DNA from: Pseudomonadota bacterium
GTDB lineage: Bacteria > Pseudomonadota > Alphaproteobacteria > Rhizobiales > Devosiaceae
Direction: 5' to 3'
Assembly (NCBI GenBank): GCA_023436745.1
Contig: JAEZHZ010000180.1
Location: 1 to 5,358, forward strand
Length of the DNA: 5,358 bases
The notes under the pieces were generated by a model that saw only the letters and a list, made by a program, of their open reading frames with translations, was not told where the DNA came from and ran no database searches. Positions 1 through 4,789 of this stretch are shown one piece after another. How positions within the stretch are numbered: the first letter of the stretch is position 1; each line of letters starts with the position of its first letter. Position numbers and translations under genes: made by a program.

Positions 1-708
1 CTGGTCACCGTCTGGTCGGGCTTCTCGACCAAGTGGTACGGCGAGCTGTTCCGGGACCCGCAGATGCTGAATGCCGCCTGGCTCAGCCTGCAGATCGCGG
101 CGCTCGCGGCCACCATCGCGCTGGTGCTGGGCACGCTGGCCGCCGTGGCGCTGGTCCGCTTCCGGCGCTTCCGCGGCCGCACCGCCTTCGCCGGCACCGT
201 CTCGGCGCCGCTGGTCATGCCCGATGTGATCACCGGCCTGTCGCTGCTGCTGCTGTTCGTTGCCATGGAATCGCTGATCGGCTGGCCGCGCGGGCGCGGA
301 ATGCTGACCATCGTCATCGCCCATGCCACCTTCTGCACCGCCTATGTGTGCGTGGTGGTGCAGTCGCGCCTGTCCGATTTCGACCGCAGCCTCGAGGAAG
401 CCGCGATGGATCTCGGGGCCTCGCCGGTGCGCACCTTCTTCGATATCACCCTGCCCATCATCGCCCCGGCGCTGGTGTCGGGATGGCTCTTGGGCTTCAC
501 CCTGTCGCTCGACGACCTCGTGATCGCCAGCTTCGTGTCGGGCCCCGGCTCGTCCACCCTGCCGATGGTGATATTCTCCAAGGTCCGGCTCGGCGTGTCG
601 CCCGACGTCAATGCGCTCGCCACCATTATCATCGGCATCGTGGCGCTGGGCGTGCTCACCGCCACCATCCTGCAGCTGCGCTCGCGCCCGAAGAAGGCGC
701 GGGCCTAG
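1..708 (+). CDS. potI: Putrescine ABC transporter permease PotI, 5'-truncated by window edge
   Basis: This is an inner-membrane permease of the PotFGHI-type polyamine importer. It pairs with PotH to form the channel that the ATPase PotG drives, with substrate delivered by periplasmic PotF. The frame is open from base 1, giving 235 codons. E. coli PotI is about 281 residues, so roughly the first 45 residues, including the first membrane helix, lie outside the window; the ATG at base 64 is internal. Visible matches are the segment around VWSGFSTKWYGELF (codons 4-17), the block APLVMPDVITGLSLLLLFVA (69-88), and the EAA cytoplasmic loop that contacts the ATPase (EEAAMDLG at 132-139, continuing to about 152). 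LSLDDLVIASFVSGPG follows (168-183). Several hydrophobic helices and a basic C-terminus (RSRPKKARA) fit a permease. It is probably the last gene of its operon, since a convergent gene begins at its stop. Family identity is very secure; putrescine specificity is inferred from similarity. Confidence 0.93.
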   Translation: MVTVWSGFSTKWYGELFRDPQMLNAAWLSLQIAALAATIALVLGTLAAVALVRFRRFRGRTAFAGTVSAPLVMPDVITGLSLLLLFVAMESLIGWPRGRGMLTIVIAHATFCTAYVCVVVQSRLSDFDRSLEEAAMDLGASPVRTFFDITLPIIAPALVSGWLLGFTLSLDDLVIASFVSGPGSSTLPMVIFSKVRLGVSPDVNALATIIIGIVALGVLTATILQLRSRPKKARA

Positions 709-1127
709 TCCAGGCTGTCCCAAAGCTCCGCCAGGGGCTGCGGCAGCACCCCGCGGATGGCCTGGGCGTCGAATGGCTCGCTCTCGGTCCTGATCAGCCA
801 CAGCGTGTCGGCGGTGATCCCCTCCGGCATGTGGACGTGCGGCAGCAGGCGCCCCGCAAGCGCGGTCTCGAAGCTCGTGAGGTCCGGGGTCGGCAGCGGC
901 TCGGCCGGGTGCCAGTCCTGGTAGAACACGCCGCGCTGTATCGCCGGCAGGTGGTTGCCGAAGGTGGCGATGTCTTCGAGCGTCAGCCGCGCGCGCACCT
1001 CGTGCAGCACGCCGCGCAGGCATGCGAAGGTGATGTTGTTGGTCGCCAGCAGCGCACGGTCCTTCAGCTTTGCCTGCCATTGGGCAATGCTTTCGTTGGA
1101 ATACTTCACGTCGCGGGGGTTGGTCAT
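705..1127 (-). CDS. DUF2267 domain protein
   Basis: This is a complete 140-residue cytoplasmic protein with no signal peptide or membrane segment. It resembles the DUF2267 family, whose biochemical function is not known. The recognisable core is the helical stretch LRGVLHEVRARLTLEDIATF (37-56), followed by HLPAIQRGVFYQDWHP (59-74). This corresponds to the family pattern of a helical repeat, then a LP..xRGxYYxxW segment. A second, more degenerate copy of the helical unit is seen near the C-terminus (AIRGVLPQPLAELWDSL, 123-139). The ATG at 1127-1125 is supported by a GGAGG ribosome binding site (complement of 1133-1137) five bases upstream. The gene stands alone and converges on potI, with both TAG stops inside one CTAG. 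No regulatory partner is visible. Family assignment is fairly sure from motif memory; function is unassigned. Confidence 0.82.
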   Translation of the reverse strand: MTNPRDVKYSNESIAQWQAKLKDRALLATNNITFACLRGVLHEVRARLTLEDIATFGNHLPAIQRGVFYQDWHPAEPLPTPDLTSFETALAGRLLPHVHMPEGITADTLWLIRTESEPFDAQAIRGVLPQPLAELWDSLD

Positions 1128-1148
1128 GTCAGCCTCCGCTCATGTGTT

Positions 1149-1164
1149 GTTCATGTTCGTTCAT
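1149..1164. repeat. GTTCAT direct repeat, one helical turn apart
   Basis: GTTCAT occurs at 1149-1154 and again at 1159-1164, ten bases apart start to start, with an extra GTTC at 1155-1158. It lies upstream of both the leftward DUF2267 gene and the rightward mini-gene, so it could be an operator for either. Binding on one face of the helix is an inference from spacing only. The repeat is short and may be chance. Confidence 0.25.
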
Positions 1165-1230
1165 CCGCTGTCGCATCCGTGACTGGACAAGCCCGGCCAA
1201 CCTGTCATCCTGCGCTCATGTTCAACAGCT

Positions 1231-1247
1231 GAAAGGAGGTGATCCAG
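1231..1247 (+). promoter_or_regulatory. Extended Shine-Dalgarno: 17-base complement of the 16S rRNA 3' end
   Basis: GAAAGGAGGTGATCCAG is the exact reverse complement of CTGGATCACCTCCTTTC, the 3' end of alphaproteobacterial 16S rRNA as generally known. A typical ribosome binding site matches only 4-8 of these bases. The last base is the G of a GTG start codon, placing the GGAGG core (1235-1239) seven bases before the start, a normal spacing. It is most simply the ribosome binding site of the small reading frame at 1247. It could also be an RNA segment that pairs with the free 16S tail. The opposite strand shows no further 16S similarity, so it is not an rRNA gene fragment. Confidence 0.6.
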
Positions 1248-1318
1248 TGTCTTATGAGATCGTGGCTCTCGAGGAAGGTCTGGGTTTTCGTGTGATGGTC
1301 GGGAGTGATCTCGGCTAG
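1247..1318 (+). CDS. Possible 23-residue peptide or leader peptide (unrecognised)
   Basis: This is a short reading frame with a GTG start and TAG stop, translated as MSYEIVALEEGLGFRVMVGSDLG. It is supported by an ideally placed, unusually long Shine-Dalgarno match directly upstream and by a hairpin resembling a Rho-independent terminator about 40 bases downstream. Together these make a self-contained unit of roughly 150 bases. The peptide is mildly acidic, with no membrane helix, no signal peptide and no run of one amino acid that would mark an attenuator. I do not recognise a family. The frame stays open upstream of the GTG, but the Shine-Dalgarno position favours this start. It may be a genuine small protein, a leader peptide, or the translated part of a small RNA. 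There is no coding-conservation evidence here, so the call is tentative. Confidence 0.42.
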   Translation: MSYEIVALEEGLGFRVMVGSDLG

Positions 1319-1330
1319 CACGCCCTCCCA

Positions 1331-1346
1331 CGGCCCCTCGAGGCCG
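1331..1346 (+). other. Small GC hairpin downstream of the mini-gene
   Basis: CGGCC (1331-1335) pairs with GGCCG (1342-1346) around a six-base loop CCTCGA. It lies 12 bases after the stop of the 23-codon frame and 10 bases before the larger terminator-like hairpin, so a transcript of this unit would end in two tandem stem-loops. GC-rich DNA yields such short stems easily, hence the low confidence. Confidence 0.3.
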
Positions 1347-1355
1347 ACATGCTCA

Positions 1356-1390
1356 GGAAGGGCCGTCCGCAAGGGCGGCCCTTTCCCTTT
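1356..1390 (+). terminator. Rho-independent-like terminator with GCAA tetraloop
   Basis: An 11-base-pair stem joins 1358-1368 (AAGGGCCGTCC) to 1373-1383 (GGGCGGCCCTT), with one G-U pair. It is closed by the loop GCAA (1369-1372), a stable GNRA-type tetraloop. Two more pairs are possible at the base (1356-1357 with 1384-1385). The tail TTTCCCTTT is only moderately T-rich. The opposite strand has no comparable T-run, so rightward termination is favoured. It would end the mini-gene transcript and insulate purU from it. Confidence 0.6.
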
Positions 1391-1395
1391 GCCGC

Positions 1396-1424
1396 TTGAC
1401 GTCATGGCGGGGCCCCGGTACCTC
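1396..1424 (+). promoter_or_regulatory. Candidate sigma-70 promoter for purU
   Basis: TTGACG (1396-1401) matches the -35 consensus at five of six positions. It is followed 17 bases later by TACCTC (1419-1424), a weak -10. The position fits: just after the terminator-like hairpin and about 28 bases before the purU start codon. A start near 1431 would leave a leader of about 22 bases. The weak -10 keeps this provisional. Confidence 0.35.
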
Positions 1425-1452
1425 CGGCCCGGTAATCCATTGAGTTTTCAGC

Positions 1453-2307
1453 ATGTCCGCGGCCAATTTCGTCCTCACCCTGTCCTGCGAAGACCGTCCC
1501 GGCATCGTTGCCGCCGTTACCACGGAGCTGGCGGCGCTCAACGCGAACATCGCCGAGTCGAACCAGTTCTGGGATCGGGAAACCGGCCGCTTCTTCATGC
1601 GCATCGCCTTCACGGCGCCGGAGGGCGTCGGCCGCGAGGAGCTCGAGCGCGCCCTCAAGGCGCCGATCGAGCGGTTCGGCATGAAGACCACGCTGGTCGA
1701 CGAAAGCCGCCGCAAGCGCATCGTCATCATGGTCTCGAAGTTCGACCACACGCTCCTGCACCTGCTCTACCAGATCCGCGTGGGCTGGCTCGATGCCGAG
1801 GTCGCCGCGATCATTTCCAACCATGACGACGCCCGCAAGATCGCCGAGGACGCCAGCATTCCCTACCATCTGCTGCCGGTGACCAAAGACACCAAGGCCG
1901 AGCAGGAGGAGCAGGTCCTCGCCATCGTCAAGCAGACGGGCGCCGAGCTGGTGGTGCTGGCGCGTTACATGCAGGTGCTGTCGGACAAGCTCGCCACCCG
2001 TCTCTTCGGGCAGGCAATCAACATCCACCACTCGTTCCTGCCGAGCTTCAAGGGCGCCAAGCCCTATCACCAGGCTCACGAGCGTGGGGTGAAGATCATC
2101 GGGGCAACCGCCCACTACGTCACGCCCGACCTCGATGAAGGTCCGATCGTCGAGCAGGAAACCGCCCGCGTGACCCACGCCATGAGCCCGGACGACCTGA
2201 TCGCGGCCGGCCGCGACATCGAAAGCCGCGTGCTCGCCCGCGCCGTCAAGCTCCACCTCGAAAGCCGGGTGATGCTCAACGGTCGCAAGACGGTGGTGTT
2301 CGGCTAG
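1453..2307 (+). CDS. purU: Formyltetrahydrofolate deformylase PurU
   Basis: This cytoplasmic enzyme hydrolyses 10-formyltetrahydrofolate to formate and tetrahydrofolate. It balances the one-carbon pool and can supply formate for PurT-type purine synthesis. The 284 residues match the usual family length of about 280-290. The N-terminal ACT-like regulatory domain covers about residues 5-85 (FVLTLSCEDRPGIVAAV at 6-22). The C-terminal formyltransferase-fold domain spans about 89-284. By analogy with PurN, catalytic residues are Asn190 and His192 in NIHHSFLPSF (190-199) and Asp228 in TPDLDEGPI (224-232). LARYMQVLS (169-177) is also characteristic. The start is fixed: an in-frame TGA at 1441-1443 lies just upstream, and the ACT domain begins at residue 6. 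There is no good Shine-Dalgarno sequence, only a weak GAG at 1442-1444. It is probably transcribed alone. In E. coli the ACT domain senses glycine and methionine; whether that holds here cannot be read from sequence. Identity is very secure. Confidence 0.96.
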   Translation: MSAANFVLTLSCEDRPGIVAAVTTELAALNANIAESNQFWDRETGRFFMRIAFTAPEGVGREELERALKAPIERFGMKTTLVDESRRKRIVIMVSKFDHTLLHLLYQIRVGWLDAEVAAIISNHDDARKIAEDASIPYHLLPVTKDTKAEQEEQVLAIVKQTGAELVVLARYMQVLSDKLATRLFGQAINIHHSFLPSFKGAKPYHQAHERGVKIIGATAHYVTPDLDEGPIVEQETARVTHAMSPDDLIAAGRDIESRVLARAVKLHLESRVMLNGRKTVVFG

Positions 2308-2699
2308 GCGGCGGCCTCGGCCTTGCCCTTTGCGGCAAAGGCGCCCTGCTCGAACATGCGCACCGGGCGTATCTCGTAGGAGCCGCTGCCCGGATTGGCT
2401 TCCGTCAGTTCCTCGACGAAGGCGACCGCCTCGTCGAGCGTTTCGCAATCCACCAGATAGATGCCGAGGAACTGTTCCTTGGTCTCGGCAAAGGGGCCGT
2501 CGACCACGAAGGGCTTGGCACCCTTGCGCACAGTCACGGCCCTGCCGGTGTCCTCCAGCCGGGCGACTGGACCGAGCTTGCCCCTGGCGGCCATGCGGTT
2601 GTTGACCTCGGCGAGGCGCGCCATGCAGGCTTCATCCTCTTCCTTCGTCCAGCTGGCGACGGCGTTCTCGTCATTGTAGCACAATACGGCGTACAGCAT
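2304..2699 (-). CDS. YCII-related protein, DGPF type
   Basis: This is a complete 131-residue soluble protein of the YCII superfamily (ferredoxin-like alpha/beta barrel, often dimeric), in the subgroup with the DGPF motif. Seen directly are MLYAVLCYNDE at the N-terminus, VVDGPFAETKEQFLGIYLVD (65-84) in the middle, the helix TLDEAVAFVEEL (87-98), and the closing strand EIRPVRMFE (109-117). The C-terminus is a short Ala/Lys/Glu-rich tail. The ATG at 2699-2697 is chosen because the YCII fold begins there and GGAG (complement of 2707-2710) sits seven bases upstream. A longer frame extends to 2834, but those extra residues are Pro/Arg/Ser-rich and unlike the family. Members of this subgroup are often encoded beside ECF sigma factors; none is seen here. 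The molecular function is not established. It lies 64 bases downstream of rhtA on the same strand, so co-transcription is possible. Confidence 0.88.
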   Translation of the reverse strand: MLYAVLCYNDENAVASWTKEEDEACMARLAEVNNRMAARGKLGPVARLEDTGRAVTVRKGAKPFVVDGPFAETKEQFLGIYLVDCETLDEAVAFVEELTEANPGSGSYEIRPVRMFEQGAFAAKGKAEAAA

Positions 2700-2763
2700 C
2701 GATGCACTCCCTCTTTCCGGCGGCGGACTATGCCTCAAAAATGTGGCGCTGCCATCCCGGTAA

Positions 2764-3684
2764 CTACGCAACCGGCGGCGCCGGCCGACTGATGGTGGCG
2801 GTGGCGCCGAGGGAGGCAACGACGATCGCGGCAATGCCCGCCAGCTGCGGCCATTCCAGCCGCTCGTGCAGGATAAGCAGTCCGGACAGTGCCGCGAAGG
2901 CAGGCTGCGCGCTCATCAGGATGCCGAACAGGCGCGCCGGAATGTGAGGCAGCGCCACCATGTCCAGGGCATAGGGGATGGCGCTCGACAGCAGTGCCAC
3001 CCCGAGCGCCTGCGGCAGGATGGAGGGGTCGACGAGGGAGGTGCCCGCCCCGGCAATGCCGAAGGGCAGGGCGATCACGGCGGCGGTAGCCACGCCGAGT
3101 GCCGCCGTATGCCCGCCGCCGCCGCCGCTGCCGGCGCGCTGGCCGAAGACGATGTACCCCGCCCAGCACACGCCTGCGCCAAGTGCCAGCAGCACGCCCC
3201 CGATGGCGATGTCGCCGGAAAAGTGCCCGAGCGGGAGCAGCAGGGTCAGCCCGCCGACTGCCATCAGCACCCAGAAGAAGTCGAGGGGACGTCGCGACCC
3301 CGCCAGCGCCACAGCCAGCGGGCCGGTGAACTCCAGCGCCACGGCCACTCCCAGTGGAATGCTCGCCAGCGCTGCATAGAAGAGCAGGTTCATCGCTCCC
3401 ATCGCGCCGCCATAAAGCAGCACCGCCCGCCACTGTCTCGCCCCCATAGGGCGCCGCCACGGCCGGAACACAAGCATCAGCACCAGCGCCGCCAGCGTCA
3501 GGCGCAGCGCTGTCGCCCCCTGCGCCCCCACCACGGGGAACAGCATCTTGGCAAAGGATGCCCCGGTCTGGGTGGCGGCCATGCCGAGCACCACCAGCAG
3601 CACGGGCAGGAGGATGGATTTCTGGGACAAGGAAGCAGCTTTCGCGAACCGCTTCTGCCTAGTGCGGATTGACCGCGCTCTCAA
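2764..3684 (-). CDS. rhtA: RhtA-like EamA/DMT-family exporter
   Basis: This is an inner-membrane exporter of the drug/metabolite transporter superfamily, closest to RhtA, which expels threonine and homoserine in E. coli. About ten hydrophobic helices in two EamA repeats span residues 24 to 296 (numbered from 3684). RhtA-like blocks are GASFAKMLFPVVGAQGATALRL (41-62), VALEFTGPLAVAL (115-127), SRRPLDFFWV (130-139), LALGAGVCWAGYI (166-178), GQRAG (181-185) and SSAIPYALDMVAL (233-245). The start is uncertain. TTG at 3684 has a weak AAGGG ten bases upstream but adds a basic leader of 18 residues. TTG at 3630 gives MSQKSILLPVLL and fits the length of E. coli RhtA better, but lacks a Shine-Dalgarno sequence. 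There is no ATG before residue 35. A loop carries five consecutive glycines (187-191). The gene diverges from the aldo/keto reductase. The family is very sure; the substrate is inferred. Confidence 0.9.
   Translation of the reverse strand: MRARSIRTRQKRFAKAASLSQKSILLPVLLVVLGMAATQTGASFAKMLFPVVGAQGATALRLTLAALVLMLVFRPWRRPMGARQWRAVLLYGGAMGAMNLLFYAALASIPLGVAVALEFTGPLAVALAGSRRPLDFFWVLMAVGGLTLLLPLGHFSGDIAIGGVLLALGAGVCWAGYIVFGQRAGSGGGGGHTAALGVATAAVIALPFGIAGAGTSLVDPSILPQALGVALLSSAIPYALDMVALPHIPARLFGILMSAQPAFAALSGLLILHERLEWPQLAGIAAIVVASLGATATISRPAPPVA
3112..3128. repeat. CCG trinucleotide tract in rhtA
   Basis: Five CCG units occupy 3113-3127 on the plus strand, with one matching base on each side. They encode the Gly187-191 run of the RhtA-like protein on the minus strand. 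E. coli RhtA has an unrelated short loop at this place. Slippage here would change the loop length without shifting the frame. Confidence 0.6.
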
Positions 3685-3697
3685 TGGGCTTTAGCCC
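3668..3697. promoter_or_regulatory. Divergent control region: inverted repeats and candidate promoter
   Basis: Two small palindromes lie between the rhtA-like gene and the divergent aldo/keto reductase. ATTGA (3668-3672) and TCAAT (3681-3685) form an inverted repeat eight bases apart. GGGCT (3686-3690) and AGCCC (3693-3697) flank a TT. A rightward promoter is possible: TTGACC at 3669-3674, a 17-base spacer, then TAGCCC at 3692-3697 (weak -10). The repeats overlap that promoter, as an operator would. If rhtA truly begins at 3684, part of this lies inside its first codons. All of this is pattern-based and tentative. Confidence 0.3.
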
Positions 3698-3712
3698 TTG
3701 GTCACCCGGAAC

Positions 3713-3720
3713 AAAGGAGG
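3713..3720 (+). promoter_or_regulatory. Strong ribosome binding site deciding the reductase start
   Basis: AAAGGAGG is an eight-base match to the 16S tail. It is seven bases before the ATG at 3728 but only one base before the in-frame ATG at 3722. This chooses 3728, which also gives the usual family N-terminus MEYRYLGRSG. Confidence 0.8.
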
Positions 3721-3727
3721 AATGTCT

Positions 3728-4789
3728 ATGGAGTACCGCTATCTGGGCCGCTCCGGCCTCAAGGTGTCGACCATGACCATGGGCACAATGACCTTCGGAG
3801 GTTCCGAACGCGTCGGCGCGACCGATCAGGACGATGCCACACGCCAGGTCGACCTGTGTCTCGATCACGGCATCAACCTGTTCGACACGGCGAATGTCTA
3901 CAATGCCGGGGTGTCGGAGGAGATGCTGGGCGTAGCGCGCGCGGAGAACGGCCGCCGGCAGCGGGCGCTGGTCGCCACCAAGGTGCGGTTCAAGATGGGC
4001 GAGGGTCCCAACGAAGCCGGGCTGTCGCGCCACCACATCATCCACCAGTGCGAAGCCAGTCTCAGGCGGCTGAAGACCGATGTGATCGACCTGTATCAGG
4101 TCCACGAGTGGGACGGCATGACCCCGATCGAGGAGACCATGGCCGCCCTCGATACGCTCGTCGAGCAGGGCAAGGTCCGTTATATCGGCTGCTCCAACTA
4201 TTCCGGCTGGCACATCATGAAGGCGCTGGCAGCCGCCGACAGGCGCGGCGGCGCCCGCTTCGTCAGCCAGCAGATCCACTACACCCTCCATTCCCGCGAG
4301 GCGGAGTACGAACTGGTGCCGATCTCGCAGGATCAGGGCCTGGGCATCCTCGTCTGGTCGCCGATCGCCGGCGGGCTGCTCTCGGGCAAGTACCGGCGCG
4401 ACGGGGGGCCGAAGTCGGGCCGCCATGTCGGCGGCTTCCGCGAGCCCCCCGTCTACGACTGGGACAAGCTCTACGACATCATAGACACCATCGTCGAAGT
4501 CGCCGACGGCCGTGGCGTCTCTGGTGCCCAGGTCGCCCTCGCCTGGCTGCTCGGTCGTCCCGGCGTCACCTCCGTCATCATCGGCGGGCGCAACCAGGAG
4601 CAATTCGAGGACAACCTGAAGGCCGCCCAGCTGGTGCTGACCGAAGAGGAGCGGCAGAAGCTCGATGCCGTCAGCCAGCCGCCGCTGATCTACCCTTACT
4701 GGCACCAGAGCTTCACGGCGCAGGACCGGCTTGGCCCGATCGACCTCGACCTCATCGGCCCCTACGCCGAGGAGTTCAAGCGTGGCTGA
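3728..4789 (+). CDS. Aldo/keto reductase
   Basis: This is a soluble NADPH-dependent oxidoreductase with a TIM-barrel fold that reduces aldehydes or ketones to alcohols. It is 353 residues and complete. The N-terminus MEYRYLGRSGLKVS is typical of the family related to bacterial YajO and YhdN and to the Kv-beta subunit. The catalytic tetrad is intact: Asp53 and Tyr58 in NLFDTANVYN (50-59), Lys85 in VATKVRF (82-88), and His126 in DLYQVHEWD (121-129). Further blocks are VRYIGCSNYSGW (150-161), LVWSPIAGGLLSGKY (208-222) and VTSVIIGGRN (280-289), the last two near the cofactor phosphate site. An upstream in-frame TTG (3698) and ATG (3722) are rejected on ribosome-binding-site spacing. Its end overlaps the next gene by eight bases. 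The substrate cannot be told; the partner suggests an acylpyruvate or related carbonyl route. Family call very secure. Confidence 0.95.
   Translation: MEYRYLGRSGLKVSTMTMGTMTFGGSERVGATDQDDATRQVDLCLDHGINLFDTANVYNAGVSEEMLGVARAENGRRQRALVATKVRFKMGEGPNEAGLSRHHIIHQCEASLRRLKTDVIDLYQVHEWDGMTPIEETMAALDTLVEQGKVRYIGCSNYSGWHIMKALAAADRRGGARFVSQQIHYTLHSREAEYELVPISQDQGLGILVWSPIAGGLLSGKYRRDGGPKSGRHVGGFREPPVYDWDKLYDIIDTIVEVADGRGVSGAQVALAWLLGRPGVTSVIIGGRNQEQFEDNLKAAQLVLTEEERQKLDAVSQPPLIYPYWHQSFTAQDRLGPIDLDLIGPYAEEFKRG

Noticed and set aside
1149..1162. Possible alphaproteobacterial LexA (SOS) box from repeated GTTC
   Set aside because: The known box is GTTC-N7-GTTC. Here the outer GTTC copies are six bases apart and the other pairs are closer, so the spacing does not fit.
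1231..1247. 3' end of a 16S rRNA gene on the minus strand
   Set aside because: Only 17 bases match. The sequence further upstream on that strand (1248-1270) shows no 16S similarity and no 23S or tRNA follows.
1205..1405. Minus-strand 66-codon frame across the intergenic region
   Set aside because: It runs through the terminator-like hairpin and the mini-gene, and shows no known motif.
1402..2448. Long minus-strand open frame of 348 codons
   Set aside because: It lies opposite purU and extends into YCII. Its product is a low-complexity Arg/Gly/Asp-rich sequence with no family motif; it is a GC-rich shadow of purU.
2737..2754. Terminator after rhtA (TGGC-AGC-GCCA then five T on the minus strand)
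   Set aside because: The stem has only four base pairs with a three-base loop, too weak to call; rhtA and the YCII gene may be co-transcribed through it.
2700..2834. N-terminal extension of the YCII protein
   Set aside because: The added 45 residues are Pro/Arg/Ser-rich, not YCII-like, overlap the end of rhtA, and the internal ATG at 2699 has its own well-spaced GGAG.
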